Positions 25,944 through 30,526 of a stretch of DNA of 33,476 bases are shown here, in pieces. The position numbers and the translations under genes were made by a program. Positions within the stretch are counted from its first letter, which is position 1. Every line of letters starts with the position of its first letter. Source of the DNA: an uncultured Spirochaetaceae bacterium (lineage in GTDB: Bacteria > Spirochaetota > Spirochaetia > Sphaerochaetales > Sphaerochaetaceae); the NCBI GenBank assembly GCA_944389025.1, contig CALXKU010000024.1:1-33476 (forward strand). Direction: 5' to 3'. Under the pieces are notes generated by a model. It made no database searches. It saw only the letters and a list, made by a program, of their open reading frames with translations, and was not told the DNA's origin.

Positions 25944-26494
25944 ATTACATCCTCGGATTTTATAAGGATCCCCTCTGATGAAGAGTATTCTTCATATTGC
26001 GAAGGAATAGAACTTGATGCCCTTTCCTGTGTTATGATGATATGGATTTTCTCATCACTTATCTTTGTTATCTTTGCAGTCATTCTTATGCAATACCCAT
26101 TACCGGAGTATGGGAATCCCTGGACTTCGAAATAGTATTGACGATCTGAGTACTTCCCTTGAACATTCGCCCTAGCACTCTCGCTGGAACATAGCCTTTT
26201 TACAATTTCTGTGATTCTTTCAGATTCTGCAAAAGAAGGCTCTTCTTTAGGCTCGGTGCTTAGATACATATCATCTTCAATGAATTTAATTCTTACACTA
26301 TATTCTCTTCTATCACTGTAAGATTGTTTCTCCTCCAAAACGCCTTCATACACTAATCCATCGAGCCATGGTGCACAACCATACTCCTTTGGTCCATCTG
26401 CATGAAGACTGCCTCCTAATATAACCATCGGTTCCTCGCAAGAGCTCAGTATGCAAAGGACAAAGATGAGAAAAACCGAGAATACCTTTTTCAT
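25940..26494 (-). CDS. Prophage lipoprotein A, possible lysogenic-conversion factor
   Basis: The 184-residue protein starts MKKVFSVFLIFVLCILSSC, a clear lipobox (Cys19). The mature part contains WLDGLVYEG, RREYSVRIKFIEDDMYLST and a later stretch of alternating hydrophobic residues (ITKISDEKIHIIIT), suggesting a small beta-rich fold. It is the first gene of the lipoprotein pair. An A/T-rich segment with TATATAAA lies upstream and may supply its own promoter. It is separated by 73 bp from the repressor gene on the same strand. Its base composition is more A/T-rich than the replication genes on the plus strand, as is common for phage cargo genes. Confidence 0.7.
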   Translation of the reverse strand: MKKVFSVFLIFVLCILSSCEEPMVILGGSLHADGPKEYGCAPWLDGLVYEGVLEEKQSYSDRREYSVRIKFIEDDMYLSTEPKEEPSFAESERITEIVKRLCSSESARANVQGKYSDRQYYFEVQGFPYSGNGYCIRMTAKITKISDEKIHIIITQERASSSIPSQYEEYSSSEGILIKSEDVI

Positions 26495-26567
26495 TTTTAA
26501 TCTCTTATTTTATATATAAACCCCAGTTAAACTTTAATTCCAATATTCAAGAAATCAAGTCACAAAC

Positions 26568-26906
26568 TCAAATTGCGGTCTGATTTTTTGAAGATATCCG
26601 AAGAACTCTTTCTACAAGCTTTAAATCATCTTCAGATGCTTTCATACATGCATCTGCTATGGTTCTGACTCTTAAAGGATAAATCACAGTTTCTTTACTC
26701 CCTGAAACTAAATATTCCATAGAGATGCCGAGATACTTCGAAATTTCATACAAGTCCAAAACAGAAGGAATTCTATTTGACGATCTTTGCTCTTTTATTC
26801 TTTGATACTTGATGCCACATTCTTCTGCTATAGTTGATAATGGCTTTTGCTGTCTTTGCAAATCTATTCGTTGCCATATTTCATAAGCTTTTTCTGCGGT
26901 GTTCAT
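26568..26906 (-). CDS. XRE-family phage repressor, short CI-like
   Basis: This 112-residue protein has an N-terminal HTH_XRE domain: LSTIAEECGIKYQRIKEQRSSNRIPSVLDLYEISKYLGISMEYLVSG (about 23-69, given in parts: helix 2-3 turn AEECGIKYQRIKEQ and the closing LGISMEYLVSG). A short helical tail follows, with no LexA/CI peptidase domain, so SOS cleavage of this protein itself is not expected. It is divergent from the early plus-strand genes, the usual place for the lysogeny repressor. Its start codon follows a -10 box by 6 nt, so its mRNA is probably leaderless, as in lambda cI made from PRM. An 18-bp palindrome covers its -35 region. Confidence 0.85.
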   Translation of the reverse strand: MNTAEKAYEIWQRIDLQRQQKPLSTIAEECGIKYQRIKEQRSSNRIPSVLDLYEISKYLGISMEYLVSGSKETVIYPLRVRTIADACMKASEDDLKLVERVLRISSKNQTAI

Positions 26907-26912
26907 AACCTA

Positions 26913-26941
26913 ATAGTACAGTATGGTATGAAATTTGTTAC
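26913..26941 (-). promoter_or_regulatory. Promoter of the phage repressor
   Basis: Minus strand: -35 GTAACA (26936-26941, 4 of 6), 17-bp spacer, -10 TACTAT (26913-26918, 4 of 6), 6 nt, then ATG at 26906. The operator at 26925-26942 covers the -35 box and part of the spacer. Confidence 0.45.
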
Positions 26942-26942
26942 C
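26925..26942. promoter_or_regulatory. Likely phage repressor operator
   Basis: GGTA-NN-AAATTT-NN-TACC, an 18-bp dyad with 14 symmetric positions, lies in the divergent spacer between the repressor and the early genes. It overlaps the repressor promoter, pointing to autoregulation. A related half-site (TCATACG) lies at about 26978, next to the -10 box of the opposing early promoter. Confidence 0.6.
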
Positions 26943-26960
26943 AAAAAGTTAAACAATAGG

Positions 26961-26989
26961 TTGACAAGTTTGAAAAATCATACGATTAT
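26961..26989 (+). promoter_or_regulatory. Phage early (PR-like) promoter
   Basis: Perfect -35 TTGACA (26961-26966), 17-bp spacer, -10 GATTAT (26984-26989). The next ATG that can be used is at 26996, 6 nt after the -10 box. The upstream ATG at 26990 would fall before the predicted start site. Confidence 0.6.
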
Positions 26990-26995
26990 ATGCAT

Positions 26996-27220
26996 ATGAA
27001 GTATGAATCTTTGAACCAAACGGTTATGCTGAAGGTAAAAATTTCAAAGGATGAAATTAAGAGAGCAAAATCCTTGGCAAAATCCGAGGGCATGCTTTTT
27101 CAGTGCTGGCTCGGAAACCTCGTCAGAAAGGAGCTACAGAACAACACTCCCGAAAAGACCATCGTTGAACCTGTCGATGGACAGTCCGTCAGCTACGTGG
27201 ACAGGAGGTCTGCAGAATGA
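26996..27220 (+). CDS. Small ribbon-helix-helix-like DNA-binding protein 1
   Basis: This 74-residue protein is in the position of a Cro-like early regulator. After a short N-terminus it shows the RHH pattern: a strand (MLKVKIS), helix A (KDEIKRAKSLAKSEG) and helix B (LFQCWLGNLVRKELQ). A polar C-terminal tail follows. I start at ATG 26996, which coincides with the predicted transcription start. An ATG at 26990 would add two residues. There is no SD. The stop overlaps the next gene's ATG (ATGA). The family assignment rests on pattern only, so treat the DNA-binding role as likely but unproven. Confidence 0.65.
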   Translation: MKYESLNQTVMLKVKISKDEIKRAKSLAKSEGMLFQCWLGNLVRKELQNNTPEKTIVEPVDGQSVSYVDRRSAE

Positions 27221-27753
27221 GCCGCAAGGACGACATCAACATCCCGACATTCGACATCCGCATAGACGAGCTTCCTCAGACGAAGAGGTTTCCTCTGCAG
27301 ATGCAGATATCCATGAGCAAATTCATATCCATCGGGATCGAACACCTTGCAAGGAAGAAAGGCAAGAGCCCGTTCAACTACATCCGGGACTATCTTTTCA
27401 AATGCTTCTCCTCCTTGATCTTCGGTGAGTGTGATGACAAGCCTGCCGAGTCGAACACATCCTCAAATCCGAAAAGCTTGAAGGCAAGACTATTCAGTGA
27501 ATTATACGGCACACAGATCAGAGCGAATTTCAGAGGAGTCGATTACGACTTCGATCATTACGTAGCGGTTGAAAGCATAACGGTACGCACGCCTTCCTCT
27601 ATAGGAGACCAGGGCGAGGTGAGGATGGAACTTGTCATGGATTTCGGCTCGTATATGAAGGTGAAGAAGATGGCGCAGGGAAGGGATGTCGAGACGTTCT
27701 TTGCGGAGGCTGTCAAGAACCTGATACACGGTGAGGTTGAAGATGGCGTTTGA
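27217..27753 (+). CDS. Protein with two ribbon-helix-helix-like units
   Basis: The 178-residue product contains two segments with the same strand-helix-helix pattern as its neighbours. They are PLQMQISMSKFISIGIEHLA followed by RKKGKSPFNYIRDYLFKCF (about 27-66), and RMELVMDFGSYMKVKKMA followed by QGRDVETFFAEAVKNLIHGE (about 134-172). Between them lies a polar linker and a short beta-like region. A single chain with two RHH units could bind DNA as a pseudo-dimer. It is translationally coupled to the genes on both sides (4-bp and 11-bp overlaps). No enzyme motif is visible, and the function is inferred only from the pattern. Confidence 0.6.
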   Translation: MSRKDDINIPTFDIRIDELPQTKRFPLQMQISMSKFISIGIEHLARKKGKSPFNYIRDYLFKCFSSLIFGECDDKPAESNTSSNPKSLKARLFSELYGTQIRANFRGVDYDFDHYVAVESITVRTPSSIGDQGEVRMELVMDFGSYMKVKKMAQGRDVETFFAEAVKNLIHGEVEDGV

Positions 27754-28006
27754 TTCAGACCCGAAGAGGATTGAGCTCAAGATTTCCAAAGGAATGTTCA
27801 AGAACCTTGAGATAATCGCAGGGGTGTGCGGCGAGAGCGTGGAGAAGCACATAACACGCCTCATAGCCGACGAGCAGAGGCTCTGCGTCATATGGTGCAG
27901 GATGGACGATGCGGTCCCCGAGGGGTTCGTGCCGATAGGATGGCCGTACCTCCTCGATGAGGAGTCGTACAGATATTTGAAAGGAGAGTGCGCAGTACAA
28001 CAGTGA
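27743..28006 (+). CDS. Small ribbon-helix-helix-like protein 3
   Basis: This 87-residue protein begins at ATG 27743, 6 nt after GAGG; a GTG at 27731 is less likely. The N-terminal half has RIELKIS (strand), KGMFKNLEIIAGVCG (helix A) and ESVEKHITRLIADEQ (helix B), matching the two genes before it. The C-terminal half (CVIWCRMDDAVPEGFVPIGWPYLLDEESYRYL) is different and of unknown role. It overlaps the preceding gene by 11 bp. It is followed after 3 bp by a large hairpin and then the tRNA cluster. Confidence 0.6.
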   Translation: MAFDSDPKRIELKISKGMFKNLEIIAGVCGESVEKHITRLIADEQRLCVIWCRMDDAVPEGFVPIGWPYLLDEESYRYLKGECAVQQ

Positions 28007-28009
28007 TTC

Positions 28010-28076
28010 ATCCGGGAAGGGGAGGAAATGCCAAAGACCCCAACAAATACCCACGAAATCACATCCCCTCCCGGAT
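28010..28076 (+). other. Large leader-type hairpin before the phage tRNA cluster
   Basis: Bases 28010-28023 (ATCCGGGA, bulged A, GGGGA) pair with 28064-28076 (TCCCC, TCCCGGAT), a 13-bp stem with one bulged A and a 40-nt loop. The stem starts 3 bp after the RHH operon. It could protect the early mRNA's 3' end or separate it from the tRNA transcripts. There is no U-tract, so it is not a standard terminator. Confidence 0.6.
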
Positions 28077-28084
28077 TTCAATAG
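28028..28084 (+). CDS. Possible 18-residue peptide gene in the hairpin loop
   Basis: An ATG at 28028 directly follows GGGGAGGAA. It opens 18 codons (MPKTPTNTHEITSPPGFQ) that end in TAG at 28082-28084, immediately before the first base of the tRNA at 28085. The SD lies in the hairpin stem, so translation would be coupled to its opening. Such a short frame can arise by chance; no homology is claimed. Confidence 0.3.
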   Translation: MPKTPTNTHEITSPPGFQ

Positions 28085-28156
28085 AGCCCTTTCGACCAAC
28101 GGCAGGTCACATGCTTTAAAAGCATCGGGATCAAGGTTCGAATCCTTGAAGGGCCT
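28085..28156 (+). tRNA. Phage tRNA-like gene, class I, anticodon UAA
   Basis: All cloverleaf parts have standard sizes. The acceptor stem is 28085-28091/28149-28155 (first pair A-C mismatched). The D arm is GACC-AACGGCA-GGTC (28094-28108). The anticodon arm is 28110-28126 with loop TTTAAAA and anticodon TAA at 28117-28119, its outermost pair C-C. A 5-nt variable loop follows, then the T arm CAAGG-TTCGAAT-CCTTG (28132-28148) and discriminator T. Anticodon UAA should read the leucine codon UUA, but tRNA-Leu normally has a long variable arm, which is absent here. CCA is not encoded. The amino acid identity is therefore unclear. Confidence 0.75.
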
Positions 28157-28166
28157 TAGAGGATGA

Positions 28167-28200
28167 GGGCGTCCGCAATGGCTTGGGAATGCGGATGTCC
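28167..28200 (+). other. 11-bp hairpin in the first tRNA spacer
   Basis: GGGCGTCCGCA (28167-28177) pairs with TGCGGATGTCC (28190-28200), including two G-U pairs, with a 12-nt loop. The G-U pairs favour an RNA structure over a DNA palindrome. It sits between the UAA tRNA and tRNA-Ser and may guide processing. Confidence 0.55.
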
Positions 28201-28224
28201 GACTTCTCGAAACAAAGAAACGAT

Positions 28225-28310
28225 AGAGCGGTGGCAGAGAGGCCTGATGCGGCTGTCTTGAAAACAGACGGGGGTGACACCTCCGTGGGGTTCGAATCCC
28301 TCCCGCTCTG
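28225..28310 (+). tRNA. Phage tRNA-Ser, anticodon UGA
   Basis: This 86-nt class II tRNA has a perfect 7-bp acceptor stem AGAGCGG/CCGCTCT and a 3-bp D stem GCA/TGC typical of tRNA-Ser. The anticodon loop is CTTGAAA with anticodon TGA (28259-28261). The long variable arm (28269-28285) has loop TGACA. The T arm is TGGGG-TTCGAAT-CCCTC, and the discriminator is G, the usual base for serine. Mismatches occur at the outer pair of the anticodon stem and of the T stem. CCA is not encoded. It would read UCA (and some UCN) codons. Confidence 0.88.
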
Positions 28311-28313
28311 GTA

Positions 28314-28370
28314 GCGACAGGACGAGTGCGATCAGAGAATGTCGCATTTAAGGAAACCGTTCGGAAACGG
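28314..28370 (+). other. Two small hairpins in the second tRNA spacer
   Basis: GCGACA (28314-28319) pairs with TGTCGC (28340-28345), and CCGTT (28357-28361) pairs with AACGG (28366-28370) over the loop CGGA. They fill most of the 67-nt gap between tRNA-Ser and the mini-tRNA. Confidence 0.45.
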
Positions 28371-28377
28371 AACCGTG

Positions 28378-28422
28378 GGGGAGCAGGGATGGCAGATCCG
28401 GGTTCGAATCCCGGGCTCCCCC
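28378..28422 (+). ncRNA. 45-nt mini-tRNA-like element lacking an anticodon arm
   Basis: A perfect 7-bp acceptor-type stem GGGGAGC (28378-28384)/GCTCCCC (28415-28421) encloses a 13-nt segment with ATGGCA, resembling a D loop with its GG. A perfect T arm CCGGG-TTCGAAT-CCCGG (28398-28414) is directly joined to the 3' acceptor strand. The acceptor and T stems would stack as a 12-bp minihelix. The anticodon arm and variable loop (about 30 nt) are missing. It may be a decayed tRNA, a tRNA mimic, a processing signal, or an old attachment-site fragment. It lies 28 bp before the AlpA-like gene. Confidence 0.6.
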
Positions 28423-28450
28423 ATAACCTGGAAGAAGAGGAGGACGAGAC

Positions 28451-28642
28451 ATGGAGTTCGAGTATATGAACCTCAAGAAGATGGCGGAGTATACAGGCAT
28501 CCCATACAGCACGCTCAAGGCGTACAAGAGGAAGGATCCCGACTTCCCCGGGTCATTCATGCTGACCAAAAGGAAGATCTTCTACAGGAAGGATGAAATA
28601 GACGCCTACTTCGCAGCAAAAAGAAAAATAGCAGGTGCCTGA
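28451..28642 (+). CDS. AlpA/excisionase-like HTH protein
   Basis: This 63-residue protein has a MerR/AlpA-type winged HTH: NLKKMAEYTGIPYSTLKAYK (helix-turn-helix, about 7-26), then RKDPDFPGSF and the wing KRKIFYRKDEIDAYFAAK. Proteins of this size and fold in phages act as excisionases or as activators of integrase and early genes. It is not next to the integrase, so a regulatory role is at least as likely. A strong SD (GAGGAGG) precedes the ATG. It follows the mini-tRNA by 28 bp and may share its transcript. Confidence 0.75.
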   Translation: MEFEYMNLKKMAEYTGIPYSTLKAYKRKDPDFPGSFMLTKRKIFYRKDEIDAYFAAKRKIAGA

Positions 28643-28670
28643 AGGCACAGGCGGAATATAAGGAGAAGAC

Positions 28671-28865
28671 ATGAGCACGGAAGAAATCAAGAAGATCATC
28701 GACAAGCATATCAATGATGCGCTTGAGTCGGGTATGGCAAACGGAGAGATCGCGGATGTGACCACCACATTCACACTCAGCAAGACCGGCAGACCTTCAT
28801 TGTCTGTAGACGTGAACTATGCGTTCGCAAAGGACGTGAGGCTCACCGCAGGCGGGGAGGCTTAG
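28671..28865 (+). CDS. Small phage protein of unknown function
   Basis: The 64-residue product has an N-terminal amphipathic helix (EEIKKIIDKHINDALESGMANG) and a C-terminal beta hairpin-like part (ADVTTTFTLSKTGRPSLSVDVNYAF). SD AAGGAG lies 5 nt before the ATG. I do not recognise it. It lies between the AlpA-like gene and a strong terminator, so these two genes probably form one short transcript. Confidence 0.6.
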   Translation: MSTEEIKKIIDKHINDALESGMANGEIADVTTTFTLSKTGRPSLSVDVNYAFAKDVRLTAGGEA

Positions 28866-28890
28866 GTAATACATCCATTTTCAACTCTGT

Positions 28891-28949
28891 CCCTGCCGGT
28901 CATGTGGTTTATCTCCCTTAATACGCAGGTACCGGCAGGGGCGCTTTTT
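28891..28949 (+). terminator. Rho-independent terminator with a 30-nt loop
   Basis: CCCTGCCGGT (28891-28900) pairs perfectly with ACCGGCAGGG (28931-28940), followed by GCGC and TTTTT (28945-28949). The loop of 30 nt is unusually long. It separates the AlpA-like transcript from the replication operon. Confidence 0.75.
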
Positions 28950-28960
28950 CAGACAAAAAA

Positions 28961-29000
28961 ATTCGAGCCTCCACACGCAGATTCAAGAAGAGGCCCGAAT
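28961..29000 (+). other. Imperfect hairpin just before the replication operon
   Basis: ATTCG-A-GCCTC pairs with GAGGC-C-CGAAT, two 5-bp stems with one A-C mismatch and an 18-nt loop. It ends directly before the SD AGGAGG, where it could influence translation of the first gene. Confidence 0.45.
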
Positions 29001-29005
29001 AGGAG

Positions 29006-29173
29006 GTGACAATAAATTACATCATCACAACGGCGGTTGTAGCCGCCACTTTGATAATTATAGCAAAAATCCTCTTCCTAGGCAAAAGGCTTGGGGAAAG
29101 AAGATGGAGGAGGACCGGCTGGGCCATCCTGGACAACCGGGAGTATGTCGTATTCGACGACAGGGAGGACTGA
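29006..29173 (+). CDS. Small single-pass membrane protein, unusual start
   Basis: An open frame ends in TGA at 29171 and encodes 53-55 residues. One hydrophobic segment (YIITTAVVAATLIIIAKILFL) is followed by a basic stretch (GKRLGERRWRRTGW) and an acidic tail, so it is likely a one-span membrane protein with a cytoplasmic C-terminus. The start is unclear. A perfect SD AGGAGGTGA (29001-29009) is followed at good distance only by ATA at 29012. The only canonical start, GTG 29006, lies inside the SD itself. The next gene's ATG is 2 nt after the stop. Function unknown. Confidence 0.5.
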   Translation: MTINYIITTAVVAATLIIIAKILFLGKRLGERRWRRTGWAILDNREYVVFDDRED

Positions 29174-29174
29174 T

Positions 29175-29498
29175 ATGGAGAACAACGGAATAGCCGAGAT
29201 CGTCTACGAGAAGGAGTCGGTGCAAAAGCATCTGGACGCCCTCTCATCCGTGCTAGATGAAAACAGGCCGTATATCGTGCTCTACAAGAAGGACGGGGAA
29301 ATAGACGGATTCACGAACATCACGAATGTCGAGAAGATCGGACTCTTCCTCGGCGTCTACGTCACGGCTATCGGAGAGGAGGCCTTGAAGGGGCTTGCGG
29401 CGGGGAACGAGCTGGCCATTGGAGCGACAAAGGATCCGAAGACGAGGGAGGCCCTTGCACTCTCAAATTTCGTAAAGGGGAAGGAGGACGACAGATGA
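29175..29498 (+). CDS. Small phage protein of unknown function (107 aa)
   Basis: The ATG at 29175 has GGGAGG as SD. The product has a helical N-terminal part (YEKESVQKHLDALSSVLDENR), a strand region (YIVLYKKDGEIDGFTNIT) and a helical C-terminus. I do not recognise a family. Its end overlaps the next gene as ATGA, so it belongs to the same tightly coupled operon that leads to the replication genes. Confidence 0.65.
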   Translation: MENNGIAEIVYEKESVQKHLDALSSVLDENRPYIVLYKKDGEIDGFTNITNVEKIGLFLGVYVTAIGEEALKGLAAGNELAIGATKDPKTREALALSNFVKGKEDDR

Positions 29499-29815
29499 TG
29501 GTTGAAAAAGTCGTGAACTCAGTAGATGAGAGGAAGCGGTTATCTAGATTTAGCGATCTGCTGGATGTGCTTGACAGCATGGGAATAGACTTCTCCGCCT
29601 TTTGGAGCGGCAGTGCATGCTGTATCGAGATAAGAGCAAGCGAGAAGACGGTGTGTTTGACGTTCACCTCCTCCGAAGAGCTTGAGGCGGTCACTTGCTA
29701 TACAGAGGTGAGGGTGGATTCGATTGCCCTTCTTCTCTTCATGGACACGCTGATCATACATGGATACAGGAATGGGAACAGGGTCTTCCGTCTAATGACC
29801 AAGATGAAGGAGTGA
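29495..29815 (+). CDS. Small phage protein of unknown function (106 aa)
   Basis: The product has an N-terminal helix (DERKRLSRFSDLLDVLDSMG) and then beta-rich segments containing CCIEIRASEKTVCLTF. The C-terminal part is SIALLLFMDTLIIHGYR. No family is recognised. It shares its size and its helix-then-strand layout with the two genes after it. It is coupled to the upstream gene by a 4-bp overlap and is 7 bp from the next. Confidence 0.62.
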   Translation: MMVEKVVNSVDERKRLSRFSDLLDVLDSMGIDFSAFWSGSACCIEIRASEKTVCLTFTSSEELEAVTCYTEVRVDSIALLLFMDTLIIHGYRNGNRVFRLMTKMKE

Positions 29816-29822
29816 AGGCTGT

Positions 29823-30170
29823 ATGAATATTTTGAGAATCAACGGGGCGGTGGACCTTGAGAGGAAGCTTAGCGCACTGCACATCGGATACGGCAAGAGG
29901 CTGTCGAACGACGGCAGGCTTGTCATAACCCTCTGCGACGGAAGGATAGGGATAAGGATCAATGAGAGGAAGGACCTCATAGAGAACCCGCTCATGGTGA
30001 TGGCGGAAGGCGGCGGGGAGATGGCCTGCGGGACCGTGCTCTTCAAGAACCTCACCATCTCCATCTCGGACCACGGGGACGTGACGCTAGTGCTCCTCAA
30101 CAGCATCGGTGTCGCAGAAGGGCTCTTCGCACTCAGGGTGGCGCAGAAGGCGAAGGAGGAGAAGAGATGA
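29823..30170 (+). CDS. Small phage protein of unknown function (115 aa)
   Basis: The protein begins with a helix (VDLERKLSALHIG). A beta-rich body follows with DGRLVITLCDGRIGIRI, a glycine cluster (AEGGGEMACG) and LTISISDHGDVTLVLL, then a short basic tail. Its body can be aligned by eye with the next gene's product (shared DG, IGI, GG and T-x-x-I pattern), which suggests they are distant paralogs. The start overlaps no gene, but the stop overlaps the following ATG by 4 bp. Confidence 0.63.
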   Translation: MNILRINGAVDLERKLSALHIGYGKRLSNDGRLVITLCDGRIGIRINERKDLIENPLMVMAEGGGEMACGTVLFKNLTISISDHGDVTLVLLNSIGVAEGLFALRVAQKAKEEKR

Positions 30171-30526
30171 CGGGGACGAGGTTCAAGACTCCGGAGAAGG
30201 TGAATGACATGCTGCGTCTCCTGCTCGACGGGAGGATTTCAAGGATTGAAGAAGTGAGGACGAAGGACGGGCTCGACCTGATGGTCCAAGTCAACGGCAC
30301 GGAGATCGGGATACACTTCATCGATGATGCGATGCTCTACATCACATTCAGATGCGGTGGAAAGAAGTACCCGTTCGGACGCATCAGGGCCGAGGCCGTC
30401 ACATTCGTGATCAACAACGACGACACGTTCACGATGCAGACGGTGCTCGGGGCGGGGGGCATAAGCATAATCATGCCGAAGAAGCCGGACGCATGTATCA
30501 GGGATATCACAAGGAAGGGAAGATGA
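30167..30526 (+). CDS. Small phage protein of unknown function (119 aa)
   Basis: The product has an N-terminal helix (PEKVNDMLRLLLDGRI) and a beta-rich body (DGLDLMVQVNGTEIGIHF, FRCGGKKYPFGRI, AVTFVINNDDTFTMQTV), similar in layout to the upstream gene. No family is recognised. It ends by a 4-bp ATGA overlap with the replisome organizer gene, so its translation is coupled to replication proteins, and a replication-linked role is possible. Confidence 0.63.
   Translation: MTGTRFKTPEKVNDMLRLLLDGRISRIEEVRTKDGLDLMVQVNGTEIGIHFIDDAMLYITFRCGGKKYPFGRIRAEAVTFVINNDDTFTMQTVLGAGGISIIMPKKPDACIRDITRKGR

Noticed and set aside
28117-28119. UAA anticodon taken as an ochre-suppressor tRNA
   Set aside because: An ochre suppressor needs anticodon UUA. 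UAA reads the leucine codon UUA, so it does not read stop codons.
28339-28596. 85-residue plus-strand open frame across the mini-tRNA and AlpA-like gene
   Set aside because: It has no SD, runs through the structured RNA and lies in another frame of the well-supported HTH gene.
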